Shown here in pieces: positions 23,101-36,100 of a DNA stretch of 64,000 nt. Position numbers and translations under genes: made by a program. Source of the DNA: Linyphia triangularis (taxonomy: Eukaryota > Arthropoda > Arachnida > Araneae > Linyphiidae); contig OZ021724.1 of the NCBI GenBank assembly GCA_963978545.1, forward strand, positions 32,444,433 to 32,508,432. Direction: 5' to 3'. The notes beneath the pieces are model-generated. The model worked only from the letters and a program-made list of their open reading frames with translations. It did not search any database and was not told the origin of the DNA. Positions within the stretch are counted from its first letter, which is position 1, and each line of letters begins with the position of its first letter.

Positions 23101-25838
23101 CTTTTTTTTTTCGGTGGGGAGGGGGACCTTTATCACTTGCAGATAGATAGAAATAATTCCCACAATCGTAAACCAATTCAGTAACCTGAGTACAAGGGCT
23201 TCATCATTTTGATGCAATTTTTTTTTTTAATTTTCAAATTGCAGTTTCGAAAAAATTAATTAAAAGCGTAAAAGTGGACGCAAATGGCACTTCAACACTC
23301 TTGATTCTTACACTTCCCTATTTGCGATCAACACCTCTCTGTAAATAATCCAGTGGGCGCTCATGGAAAAATCAAAAGACAAATAATAATTAAAAACCCT
23401 TTATTAATTATTTAATTTTTAAATACTTTTAAACATTTTCTTAACCAAAAAAGAAAAGAGGATTTTATATTTGCTTGAAAAGTATATTAATAGTAAAATT
23501 TAAATTTTTTAGCAATCAAACAAAAGAACTAATTTCTTAAAAATAGTTATTTCGAGTACATATTTTTACCAAACTGCTGGATAGAATTTAATTATAATCT
23601 AGTTTATCTGAAACACAATTTCTTTCCGATGTTTAGTGTATAAAGTGGTGAAATCGAGGATATGTGTGAAAGGTACGCTCAACTTACAATAGTCTGAACC
23701 TGGTTGTACAGTATCGAGCAACATCCGGCATAGCCATTAGAGCACGGGAAATGTCAATAAATTTAGATAATATTATAATAAACCTTTCAATACTTTTACA
23801 ACGACTATTTTGTTGGAATAAATACGATATCGTCTTCCAGTTTACATGTGGCATGCATTATTTAGGTAATGCATCGATAATAATAAAACAAGCTGTCTGT
23901 GTGTCTGGATTTATAGAAAACTACTTAAAATTGGAGTAGAGCTCTGAAATTTTCAACAAAAGAAGTTTTGGCCATCTTAATTTTTTTTAATTAATGTTTT
24001 CACAAAAAGCGACTTCTAATATGCCTAGAGCTCTAAAAGTTTCAACATAAGTAGTTTTGGCACAGACGGAAAAAAGAGAAATGGTGCGTGCTGGTCACGT
24101 GGTACAAATATATTTTTAAAAAAGGGACTGAAGGGACCAAACGTTAAAAAATGGGGACAAAAGGGACCAAAATAAAAAAAGGTACTTTAAGGGACTAACA
24201 CTAAATGCATCATTTATGGAGCTCTACGTGACATTAATCAAAATAATTCTGTAAAATGCAACCCATTTTTTGGATGTTAAAATTTAGGTGTTTGGCAATT
24301 TTATATTAAACATTCAATTCAAATGATGTACAATACATATTTTATGTAAATGACATTTAATGTGTATATCAAGAATTTTGAGGCGTAATTGAACATACTA
24401 CAAATATGACACCTACTGTAACAAATCAATATTATCTAATGTCACAGAAAATATCAATGATTACTTTAACTGTTCTTGCCCCCCAAAAAGAATATACTTA
24501 CTCCAATTTAAAATTGCCGACCGTCAGCTTAAGATGCATTGCGATCAGAATGTTTTAACACTATTGACAATTTTAATTATTTTTATTTTTTCCCATTCAA
24601 TATGTTTTGAAACATGATTCAGCTGGCATTACGAAGTACATTTCCCGACTTTCAAAGCTACTGGACACCCTGTAACTTCATGTACAAATTTCAAATGCTT
24701 TTATTGCTATCAGTTTTAAGGCTGATTTTACTATCCTATACTTCAATAAACAGGAACCTTTTATTATTGGACTATTTTAAAAGTTGCCTAATTTTTCAGT
24801 TAGATTTTCAACCACTTTACTCTATTCTACCAGAGAAAGATTTGGTTGGTTTGTAAGCTCAACAACCTATTTTAATGAACAATGACGGCTAATCAGATAG
24901 GGACCTACAGCTTCACGTGGATTCCGAACCACAACGAACATCCATGCCTAACCCGGGATTCGAATCCGGCACCTTTGCCATGCGAGGCCAGGGCGCTCAC
25001 CCCACAGACAGACAACGAAAGATTTGGATTGCAGCTAATTTCGTTAATTGACTACGAGTTAAAACAAAAATTAATTAACAGTAGCAAGGTAAATTCCTAG
25101 TTCACGTTTATGGGTTGGCGCACTTTTGAAAAGTTGGCGACAAAGCCAGAATGTCGCCAATTCCAATATGAAAAATTGAGAAACGAACCAGCTCCATGAT
25201 TTGTGGTATAGAAAGGTTGAAGCCCAAGCACGTCAATAAAAAAAAATGGGGTTGCCAAATTTAGAACTGTATCGCCTACAAAACAGCGCCAAATTGGCTT
25301 GGCGATATTTTAACGTCAACTAGGAATAGACCAACAAAAATAATTACACCTCGATTGTTTCAAGCCACAGAAATATTGTATCACAAAAGAAATCAACAAT
25401 GCAGAACACTTAAAAACAAAAGCATACATTTTTGTGTACGAAATAAACAAGATCGTTCTATGTTTTCTTTTAATATATTACCAGAACAAAAAATATAAGC
25501 TTTCGACACTTCATATGATTTTAGGAATTTTTTTTTTTACAAGACTACTTTTCAGCAGAAAAAAACTGGCGGGATTCGTTTCGCATTAACCATGTTCTCA
25601 GTTTTAAACGTTAACTCAAAAGTACAATGTGATCTAAATTATATTATAATTACATATTGCATACAAGAAAAATACTTTCTACTTGAAAAATACTTACGGT
25701 GAAGTTTCTTGTCCATGTACCTATAAGACAAAGAAGATGTGTTAGTTTACAAAATGGCTCAAGACAACAAAAAATCTTGTGTAGCAAAATACAGATTTCA
25801 AATTACCTTTTAAGTTCCGGAGGTTGAGCTTTACTCAT
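17133..25838 (-). CDS. SNRPG: Small nuclear ribonucleoprotein G (Sm protein G)
   Basis: Four coding exons read leftward: 25838-25807, 25720-25698, 18143-18019 and 17186-17133. All have GT-AG introns and consistent phase, giving 77 residues (human SmG has 76). The product starts [17 protein letters not shown], then the Sm1 motif [19 protein letters not shown], and ends in Sm2 with [17 protein letters not shown]. SmG is one of seven Sm proteins forming the ring around U1, U2, U4 and U5 snRNAs and acts in nuclear splicing after cytoplasmic assembly. The RGNS and G-FD-F-N signatures identify G rather than another Sm protein. The gene is head to head with Ttd14. Its second intron (7.55 kb) is large for such a small gene and holds a MITE and a 2.85 kb transposon. 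The reading frame is intact. Confidence 0.97.
18564..18935. mobile_element. hAT-like MITE with 5-bp TSD, copy 2
   Basis: The 372-bp element begins CAGGGTTCTCACTCAAATT and ends ACCGTGGGAACCCTG, flanked by ACATA (18559-18563 and 18936-18940). It is a diverged sister of the element at 16465-16827 and lies in SNRPG intron 2. The reading frame inside it is not conserved in the sister copy. Confidence 0.8.
20164..21110 (-). pseudogene. Broken transposon protein in the 19240-22087 element
   Basis: Minus-strand fragments lie in the order expected for one protein: [16 protein letters not shown] and [12 protein letters not shown] (20622-20828), then [14 protein letters not shown] (about 20470-20530), and last [15 protein letters not shown] (20164-20382). 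I recognise this order from uncharacterised proteins that occur in many copies in cnidarian and arthropod genomes, which is why I take it as the element's own gene. Frames change between fragments and parts are missing, so it is inactive. I cannot assign a transposase superfamily. Confidence 0.5.
21250..21605. repeat. Long inverted repeat (hairpin)
   Basis: Two arms of about 70 bp are nearly perfect complements: GACAAAGTTATATGGAAAAA on the left through CGTCTGACGCACGGGA, mirrored by CCTGTGCGTCAGACG through ACTTTGTC on the right, around a loop of about 12 bases. Weaker complementarity extends outward to TTTTAGCTCTTTTTTCTACTC and its mirror GAGTAGAAAAAAGAGCC. It lies next to the protein relic inside the 19240-22087 element. 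Confidence 0.9.
23868..24065 (+). repeat. Dispersed tandem-repeat element, copy with GTCTGT head
   Basis: It starts ATAATAATAAAACAAGCTGT with a short GTCTG repeat, then AAACTACTTAAAATTGGAG and two units with GAGCTCTGAAATTTTCAAC / AGTAGTTTTGGC. This is the reverse complement of the pattern at 1322-1912 and is related to 13204-13395. Confidence 0.55.
24880..25010 (-). mobile_element. tRNA-derived SINE
   Basis: Read on the minus strand, GTGGGGTGAGCGCCCTGG resembles a pol III A box and GGATTCGAATCCC (24955-24967) is a near-consensus B box, about 35 bp apart as in tRNA genes. The downstream body (GGTTCGGAATCCACGTGAAG) is not tRNA-like and no tRNA cloverleaf or anticodon arm can be completed. That combination is typical of a tRNA-derived SINE. 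Its 3' end and target duplication were not determined. Plus-strand ORFs across it are shadows. Confidence 0.6.
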
Positions 25839-26296
25839 TTTAAGAGATTACACAAGATGTATAAAGGAAAAACTTAAAATGTATACAAGTACAGGGACAA
25901 ATTCTTAAAATTATTACGACAAAGTAATTATATCGAAAAATCGAATGGAATATGAAATTGGAATCGTCGGTCGTCGCTGTCGCTGTGCCGGTTGGAGTGT
26001 TGCCAGTAAGTTTTAGTTGAGTAAATCATTTAGAGATATATAATTTTTTCATTGATTTAAAAAAAGAAACAATTCAAACATTATATGAGGATACAAATGA
26101 AGTAATTAATTAATATAAATATTTTATATTTAAAAATAAATTAAATATTAGTAAATTATTTATTTAAAGTAAAATCAGTGTAACTGTAATCTGGTAGCTT
26201 GTTTACGCTCACTGTGATCTTTTTCGCACGTTTTTCATTTCTTTTTCGGAGTACGTAAATGTTGCTTATCAATATTATTATACAAATCATTTGATA
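25839..26296. promoter_or_regulatory. Putative bidirectional promoter of SNRPG and Ttd14
   Basis: The 458 bp between the two divergent start codons must hold both transcription starts, unless unseen upstream non-coding exons exist. It contains no repeat copy that I recognise, in contrast to the surrounding introns, and includes a short GC-richer stretch near 25960-26000 (GTCGGTCGTCGCTGTCGCTG). No TATA box can be chosen with confidence in this AT-rich DNA. Confidence 0.55.
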
Positions 26297-29200
26297 ATGA
26301 CATTGGATCCAGAAAAAAAAGATAACACAGTGTATCGGCTAGTCTTAACTGGAGGTAGGATCTTATATCTGCTCATTCACGAAATATGGCTGCTGTTATG
26401 TTGCGCAGTTTTTGTTTTGAATATTTCTCCGATCTTAGGCGAAATTAAAACTTCCATTTAACATTGTAAAATGTAGTTGTGAGACATTTGAGAGGACAAT
26501 TCAATAGGAAGAGTTATTTATTTTTCAATATTAAATTTTTTAATAAGTTTACAATTTAAACTACGAGTCAAATACTAGTATGATATTGTGGAATAACCTA
26601 ACACGGTAACATAGCTGTAAATGTGGTACTCGATTTAACATAAATTTTAAGGCCATTGAAAAGTAACTTTATGCCCTTAAGCAATGTTGTTACTTCTTGG
26701 AAACAAATTTAAACGTGTATCATGTATTTACTAAATTGTTTTATGTATAGATCTGTGTAAAAGCATGTATTATTTTTTCGATCGTAGAAAATATACTGCT
26801 ACTCAAAAGCAGTATTTTAAGAGTAAAACTGGTCACTAGATCCCTATAGGCCATACTGCTTGCTACCAACCTGAGCTTCCATATAACACAACAATTTGAA
26901 CATCTTGTATCAAAACATTGTTGTTATCGATAGTAAACAAATAATTTTCGAGAGAAAAGGATATAGGCTTGCTACGAATCTCCATTAATCAAAAGTACAT
27001 GATTGCATCCTTCACCAATTCAGTTTATGCTATATCTTGTTGTAATAAGGGAACTTGCGTATTAACGCCACCTCAGCTACAGATTTGGCGGTTTTTAAGT
27101 ACCGCCAATCTACACCTAAAATTTTTGCAACAAATCATAAAATAAAACCAAAAGATAACTGCGTGCGAACAACAAGATTGCTCTTTATTGGCTGAATTTA
27201 AAAAACCGCCAAATCTGTAGCTGCGGTGGCGTTAATACGTAAGTACCGTAATAAGTATGATCTTTCATCACAGCTCTTGGTTTTGAAAATTTAAACATTT
27301 AATGTTGTTACACTCTATTGTTGACTTTCCTGAGCTTTGTTGAAGAGACATACCTCAACTTTAGAGAAACAACCTTTTAAGCTTTATTCACATCTTTACT
27401 CATCTTTGATTTCACATATAATTTTAAATCAATGTTTTATATTTTCATGATCATTGTTTATAAATACTACCATGAAAATTTTGACTGATTGCTCCAAATA
27501 CAATGAGTATGTGGGATCAAAACCTGTTTTAAATAACTTGACCATTGCCAGTTGACTACATTATTTTTGTTCATATTTAACAAAAAAAATATCTTTTAAT
27601 CTACATGCCATTTACGATGATATATATGTATTAATACAACTACCTTGGTGAAAGTCGGCAAGTTCGGGAGTCTCAAGTTCTGTTAGCTTAGTGCCAGTAT
27701 TGCATAATTGTTGTTTATACATTGTTTGTAAAAGTAATGATTTTTTAAGCGAGACGCTTCGAAACATTACTCAAAGATAATACCAGTTTTTGTGTTGGTG
27801 TTAAGTGGTTGAACACTGCTGAAACAGGATTTTATTATTTATTGTTCAAGCAAAGCAATTAAAATTAATTTTGCTATACATTAATGGGATACTAAAAGCC
27901 ACACTCTTCATCAAGGTTACTTATACAGGACTAATGCCCAAAATGTTTGGGAGATAACTTATTACTTTACTGATTCAAATGAAACCATTTTTTGAAAAAG
28001 AGACTTTCATATACCACAGATGTCGCCATAATCATTTAACAAATTCTGTCATATTTGTGTAAACCAGGGACTATGTTCTTTATATCATTCCATTTCTTTA
28101 TCAAATATTTTTTCACTGAGGATATAGTTTTATTCAGATTACCAGAACGTTTGTTGTTGGACTTGTCTTTTTGTTGTCTTCGTTTCCTATGGACTAACGT
28201 AGAAAACATCCCAAAAGTCTGGTGTTTTATCTTTTTCGCACAAACTTTTGTATCTTTAAAGTGAAGGTTTCTGAGTCTTAAATCCAAGTTAGTAGCAATT
28301 TTAATACACAAATTATTACTTATGAGTTAAAATCTTTTAATCTCTTTGATTACTGCTTTCTTGGCCTCTTCGTTTCTTGACACTGAATTGAATTCTAAAA
28401 TTGTAGTGTGATTAATTCACTCAGCGTTGAATGTTTTTTGTCCTTGTAAAACCACTTAATTTTTGCATGAATTTCGGTTTTGCACATCCAGATTTCTTTA
28501 TACATGGTCCTTTTTTTGTGGGGAAAAAAAAAATTAATTTTGCAAAAAATTTCTAACTTTATAAACTTTTATGCAACTATAAAAACAACTTTAAAATCTT
28601 TAATGTTGAGTTGGTACTTACAAATATTTACAATGATATCCTTCAACTCCTAGATGATTTAAATATCTCAATTTTAGATGTATAACATCTTAACATGGAA
28701 TTTGTGAAAGGTCCTTTTCTTGGTTGTGGAATTTTGTGAAGGGTCCTTTTGTTGGTTATGAAATTTTGTGACGGGTCCTTAAAAGGACCCAAATTTCCTT
28801 CTGCATAGACCCCTGTACCATATTTATTTATGTTTTAAGATACAAGAACTAGTAAAATTGTAATCTTATATAATCTTTCATATATAAAATAAAGTAATAC
28901 AATTTATTTTTTACATTTTTGGTTTTTATTGTAGGCCCTTGCAGTGGCAAAACAACAGGACAAGCAAGACTATGTACATTTTTTGAGAATCTAGGATGGA
29001 AGGTATTATTTGAAGTCTTATAACAAGCTTCTCTTAAGAATTTTCTTCTATTCTTATTTCTAAATGGTATATTTACCTATTTTAATATAATCAAAAGTTA
29101 CACATGTCTTTTTTTTTACTCACTAAATTACATACAAGATATAAAAGAATACAAAAATTGTGGAATAAGGTTTAGTAGATTATCATTTATGAATTACAAA

Positions 29201-32200
29201 TTAAAGTGCTTTGTGTAAACATGCTTGTTATCAAATAAGATATGCAGGCATTGGCCTATAGGCCTTCAGCCTTTTAGGTACCTAAAAGTTGTAAATTATA
29301 ATCATGCTTCCTTATCTTTTACTAAAACTTAGGAAAATTAGAACACTTGTTGATACTTGTACAATTAAAAAAGTATTCCAATCTTTTTTTATGTGGATGA
29401 GCAAGGCATGGAATGATCTCAAGGCTTTTGTGTGATGAAACTATTTATTTGTGGTGCAGATTTTTTAAGCCACAAAGATCTCAACAGTATTCATATACAC
29501 TCGTCACTGGGGCTAAAGTTTAGGAAAAGGACGAATTCAGAAATGATGAAAATATTTGGCATTGGATTGTTTAAAAAGGAAATCCATCTGTTTTGAGTGT
29601 TTTTTGGCATTAAATTTAAAAAAAAAAGGTAATTTCCCGTTAAAGGGGTCATTGGCAATATGCAAGTACAGTACAGATTCTGCACCAAGAATTGTTAACA
29701 TAAAACTGTGTCAAATTATGGCAACCATAGGCAGTTCACTTGTTATTAAAAAATGGTGGCTGTTGCCATTTATTGGCGAAAATCACCTTGTTGCAGAATC
29801 CGTACTGTACTTGGAACTTTTACCCATATTTTATGTATTGCCAACAACCCCCGCTAATGGAAAAGTACCTAAAAAAATTAAATCTTTATAGAAATTTTAT
29901 AAACAAAAAATAATTGTGTATCTATGTATACAGAACAATTATTACTACCATCATATTAAGGTACTGCTATTTCAGGAAGTGTAATTTGTCAAACTAGAAT
30001 TCTCATCTTCTTTTAGTTCATTTATTAAAAATAAATTTGGATGCAAAAAATCTTCGCAATATATTTAGCTCGTTGTGTTCCAATTTTAAATGTATTTCCT
30101 AAATGGATAATATAAGATTAACTTAAAGCTGTTGGGTGCTAGATCACAGACCCTAAATGTATTTGAAAGGTTGCTGTGAAAAAAGATCCAAGCTTACAGC
30201 ATGTATTTCAAATTGCCAATTATTTTTTCTATAATATTTTTATTAAGTAATTGTTTTTAAAATTTTATGAAATCAACAAATTTTGTGCTGATTAATATCA
30301 GTGTGTGCTCATGAATGTTTTATTTATAGGTATACCGTGTTCCAGAGGCTGCTACAGTATTATTGAAGTAAGTTTAAGCTGTATATATATATATATTAGG
30401 GTGGTCCTTATTTTTCGACTTTCAAATTTCTTTTTTCTCACCCCCCAATTTTTTTTTTTGGCTATAAAAATGTTATTAAGACCAATTTTTTTTTTAAATT
30501 AAAAATAATTAACCCGTGCCGCAACGAGCTTGAAGTTCGCATCCTGTAGCTGTATTTTACTATATTGCGCAGGGTGGTCCTTATTTTTCCACTTTCAAAA
30601 TTCTTTTTTCTCAACCCCTAAATTTTCCCTTTGAATATAAAATATTATTTAGACCATTTTTTTTTAAAATTAAAAATGATTAAAACGTTCCCTAACGAGG
30701 TTCAAGTTTGCATCGTGTAGACGCATTTAGCAGCTATACGCAATGTCACTGACCCTTTTCCTTTTTCACGTTTATGGAAACACCGTTGGGTGTCAGACAC
30801 TAAGAAATTATTGCAAAATGACAAAACCCCACCGGGTTTGAAGGGAATCTAATTTGAGTACACCACAGCGACGCGAAGAGGGTGGCAGAAATGTAAGCAA
30901 GTGCTTTCTCGCCCTCCCACATTTCAGTTCAGTGTTAGTTTCCATTTGACGTTAGTTTGTCGCTTTTCTCTCTCTAAACTATGGCGAGCAGTTTGAGGAA
31001 TAGTAGTGGAAGCATTTATTCAATTGGCAAAGTTAATCATCAGATAATAGGAAGCAAGTTGCCATCAAACCAACAGGTTTTATCAGTCTTGTTTTACAAC
31101 AGCTGAACTTGACTATCAGTGAGAGTGCGAAATTAGTCACACAGGAGTGCCTTATATTTTGGGCGAAAGCTAGAATTCCTACAAGAGCTTTACACCATTG
31201 TGAAAAGAAAATTACAGAACTGCATTCAGAGTGGCGCAATCTACAAAAGAATTCCCATAGATTGACAGATGCTTCCAGAGAACGAGAACAGCAGTTTACT
31301 CAGAATTTAAATGATTTATTTGATATTGCTCATGCGAATGCCTTAGAAATGATTAAAATAAACGAGGATAATCTACAGCATCTGATTTATTTTTAATATA
31401 TTTATTATTTTAGATAAGAAAATTGAGGATTTTATATCGGCCAAAAATTTGAACCTGTTTAAGAAGCTTAACATTAATTCAGATTTTTTAAAAGTATCGC
31501 CCATCTCTTGGGAATCAAACACTTCTTACCAAAATGCCAAAGATATATTAAAAAAATCTGCAATTAGTAAATGACACTACAGAAAGAGGAGTAAAATTGA
31601 TGCAAGATATTAATGGACTCTTAACTGTAAATGATTAACAAAAAGAATTTTTTTTGCAACGAGTGAACGACCACCGCAAGCAGTACCTTGATTGTAAAAA
31701 AGAGACATTAAAACGAAAATACCAGTAAAAATTGATAAAATTTTATTGGATGAATGTTAGATTTCATTTATTTGTTGAAATGTATCGTTATTGTGTAACG
31801 CTTTTTATTTTATTTACGAGAATGATTTTTTTTTCATTTTTTGTGCATTTTTGCCTTTTTAGTGCCCAGTATACCAAACTTCAATTCAATGTTAATCGGA
31901 TTGATATTAATGTATTTAAATAAAATTTTTAACATTATCATAATAGATCATTAACGAAAAAATTAAGGGGGGTTGCAAAGAAATCGGATAATAATTTAAA
32001 AAAATTTTTTTTTTACATTTTTTCCAACTTGAGGCTCATTGCGGCATGGGTTAATATTAATTTATCGGTATGAAATTTGGTGTACTGTTAAGATGGCCAA
32101 AAGGGAAAAAATGAGGGGGTGAGAAAAAAAATCGGACGAAATTTCATTTTTTACCCCATATAAGGACCACCCTAATATATATCTTTCAATAAAAGCTTCT

Positions 32201-33067
32201 GCACTATTCTCGCACTGTAGTCAGAATAATAATATTAAGACACATGCTTTATATCAAATTATCACTTGTTATGTCTGTTGCATAATAACTTTTCCTTAAA
32301 AAAAAATTTCAATAAATTACCAATTGATTTAAATTGCAATTTTATGCGCAACTCAAAACAGCTAAAGCAAAACAAATACTGGAGATGTGCATTTGCTATG
32401 AATTGTAGTTCTTGTAATTATTTTAAAGTATGTACAATAAAATCAGCAATAAAGCTATTCACAAGTATTTGCGAAATCAAATTCCTTGAATGTTCTTGTG
32501 TCAGTTACCAAGCTTCAGCTGGTTGCTCTGACTGGGTGTACCAATAGGAGACATATGCATAAAAGCAGACTATTTGTAACAATTTTACATTTAAAACATT
32601 AGCAGTTTAAGAAATGGTAACTTATTTATTGTTAATCAATGAGTAATTTTGCTAAATACAAATTCTTTAATTTAATAGATTTTTTTTTAATCAAACAGCT
32701 TTTTGCAAAAAAGCAATAGCTATATAGGAATTTCATTTCTCTTGTCTGTTATTTGCTTAAAGCTCAATGATTTCTAGATTTTGATGAAATTGTTGGTAAT
32801 TTTAATATCTTTCATGAATGATACTTGTTAGCTAAATAAAATAAATTTTAAGTTCTTGTTAATTCCATTAAGTTTATAAAAATATAATTCGACCTATTGT
32901 TTGTGGGTTTGTTGGATGATTTTGTTACTTTTGTATTTTACAGTGGTGGGGTCCGTTTTCCAGATCTAACCCCATATGAAGGTAATACTTTATTTACTTA
33001 TTTCAAGGACACCAGATTGTCTAGCTTCCTGTTAGTGATTTTAATTTAATTTTTTTTTTTTGTTACT

Positions 33068-33106
<39 letters not shown>

Positions 33107-36100
33107 TTACTTCATTTTAGCCACAAACATTTTGTTGTTGTTTTTGCTCTTTTTTATTTAAAAAAAATATCAATATAGTTTTTGAATGCCTATTTATAAT
33201 GCATTTTAATGTTTTTGTTCTTTTAGTAAGAACTCAAAACAGTTCTAAAATGAAACTTTTGCCAGCAGGTGAATCCATAATTCAGCATGCTCTTAAATAT
33301 TTAATGATTTTTGTTTTTGATTATTTTACTGTCATTGCTACTAATTTTGCATGTAATATTTTATACAATAGCCCAAAGTTAATGCCTCATAGAATCATTT
33401 CAAAGAATAAATATTTTGTGCATAAGGTATAAAGTGATGTCTAATTTACAATTGAAAAAAACATAAATTCATTGAAGAATAATGAAATAATTATTGAAAT
33501 CATAAATTGAGTGAAATTTTATTTCTTTGCAGTCAAGTTTTAAAATTACTTTATAAAGTACAGACATTTAGATTTCTTTTATTACTTTATACTTTGAAAT
33601 ATGTCTTAATATGCAAAATTAACAATTTATGCAAGATTATGTACAATACTTTTTTTGTATTGTTTAAATACTAATTTGCAATTTGTACTATGAAATGTTT
33701 AATTTATACAATTGATATAAAAAAAAAATATTAAAAATTGGTAATTGAATCATACTTTGACATAAGTGTTGTGATGAATCCAATCAATGTGATATATTAT
33801 TAAGATGTGCACTACTTAGTAGCAAGTTTAATTTTGACCTGGTTCCAACCATTGTCAGTCTTGTTAAAAGTATACAGTACTTAAAAAATAATAATAATAA
33901 TCATGAATAACGTTGCATTTTTCCAATTGTATTTTTGGTGATACAATTATTTCCTTTTGTTTTCTTGCAAAAGTAAAAATAATAAAATGGTTTTACATTC
34001 AAACGTAATGTCATAGAAAAGGTTTTTTTTTTTTTTTTTTAAAAAGCTATATCTTTGTTTAACTTTTTCTGATCATAACTCCTATAATTTTTTCACAAAA
34101 AATTTAACTGAGGTTATAGATATCTTTAATGATATTTCATTCCTTTTGCTAATTTTTTCACATTATTCGATGTTTTTAAACTAAAAAAGACCCTTTACCA
34201 AATGTTATGTTTAAAATAAAGGAACCCTTTTCAAATTATTATTGATATTCTTAAATGTTAATCTCGACATTTCCTTATTAGTATTGTAATATTAGGTTTT
34301 TCACAAAAATATTTTTAAATTATTATTTTTTCCCCCTTTGAACAGGTTTTTTTCCCCTTTCAATTAATAAAATGAATTTAAAAAAAAAAAAAAAACAGTA
34401 TTGTTTGAAAATTTCTAAGCACACCCCAGGATATTGATTTATTTAATCTATCCTTCTATCTTTTCAGAATGGCATCTAATTATTTCTAGGAAATTGTTTT
34501 ATATGCATGGGCAGTATTTTTTGTTAAATAAACTCTTTAATTGCCTACTTCCCTAACTAAGTGCTCTGTCATTATAGAAAAAAAATAGCATGATTCTAAC
34601 TTTTTAAAAGTAGACACAATTTTCAAGATTCAAGGAATGCTGTCTCACTTATTAACAAGATACCTAAGCATCTTTCTATTGTGGTATTTTATATTCCAAA
34701 ATAATAGAATGAGCATTATCTGCAGGTGTAATTTATGTGTCCCACATACTGATAAATAATTTTTTATTACAAAATAAATATAATCTTTAAAAGAATCTTC
34801 TTTTGTACAAGGTTTTGAAGTCCTAAGAGTTGATGTACATTTTTACTGTAAGCAGTTTCCTAAATGTTGAGTAACAAAAATAATATAATCATTGCTTCTG
34901 TAATTATTCATTAATGTTCTTCTAAAGGGGAATTTTTAATGTAATTATAAATGTAAAGGTTATGAATACTCAGATTACATTTACAACATTTGCATCAAAT
35001 CTTAAATTGACTTCTTAAATTATAAACACACTTTAAATAGTAAGCTATTTGTATTTTATAATATATCAATCTCCAGAATTTATATTAAAAAATAGAAAAA
35101 TAAATTTTTCTGAACAAAGGAAAATATTGCAATTATTTTTTTATTTATCTTTTATAGCTGAGAAGTTTCAAGAAAATTTGCTGAAAACCATGATGGCTAT
35201 GGAGGAAACTTATTTTTCATTGGCTTCAAGTTGTAACAGGAACTGTTTGGTCATTTGTGACAGAGGAACTATGGATGCAGCCGCATGTTCGTATATGAAC
35301 TCTAACACATATCCTTAAACTTACTGTAACTTAGCTAAACCAGGGGTCGCATTTGCCCTAAATTCCCAATATTTCTTAAATTTTTGTTTCTCCTTAAAAT
35401 TCCTGAAATTTTACCGAAAGTTCCACGATTCACTTCCAAAACCCGAGAAAAAATCCTGATATACCTCCAGAGGTGAGGAGAAAATATTCTGAAATTTTGA
35501 TTATTGTCAAAATATTTTAAATTGTAACTAAACTCATGTTAATTTAAGTTTTAAAGTTGAAGCAATATTCTTTTTGAAGAACTTTGAATGTTGCTTTAAT
35601 ATTAAATAAGTGGATTTAGAAAAATTCACATCTTTGTCAAAATTATGTAATTGTTTGATTATATAACTGTTGCTTTACTAAAAAGTCGTTTGACGTTAAA
35701 TATTTTTAAAATTGGCAGTTTTTTTTTGCCTTTATTGAAACAAGCTTTGGAAAGAATATATTTGTGTTAGGACATTCTGTAATCTTTTAAAGAAATACCC
35801 CTAAATTTTTTTGAAATTAACCCTAAAATTAATAATTCCTAAAAATTTTAAAATTATCACTAAAATGTTTATCTAATATTTTTAGAAAACTCACTACGCC
35901 CCCTGCTAAACTAAACACTTTTTTTTTTTATCTTGATGCTAGAAAAATATGAAAAACCTAAAAGTTTTGTAAAATCATAGTATTTTGCTTTCACATTTTG
36001 TTCATCTCTTTCAGAACAGCATTTCTTAAGTTTTGAAACAATTTTGATAAGCATCAGGATTTGGAAAATATTAGTAATAATAATCGAGCTGGATCTATGG

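Noticed and set aside
22683..23360. CAGGGCCGTCGCTAAG at 22687 as the left end of a hAT-like element
   Set aside because: No matching right end or target duplication was found within reach.
24882..25100. 72-codon frame with a [21 protein letters not shown] peptide
   Set aside because: It is the translation of a tRNA-derived SINE (A and B box on the opposite strand), a common source of false proteins.
27661..28320. Overlapping frames at 28036-28311 on both strands
   Set aside because: They lie in Ttd14 intron 1, overlap each other in opposite directions and show no known domain.
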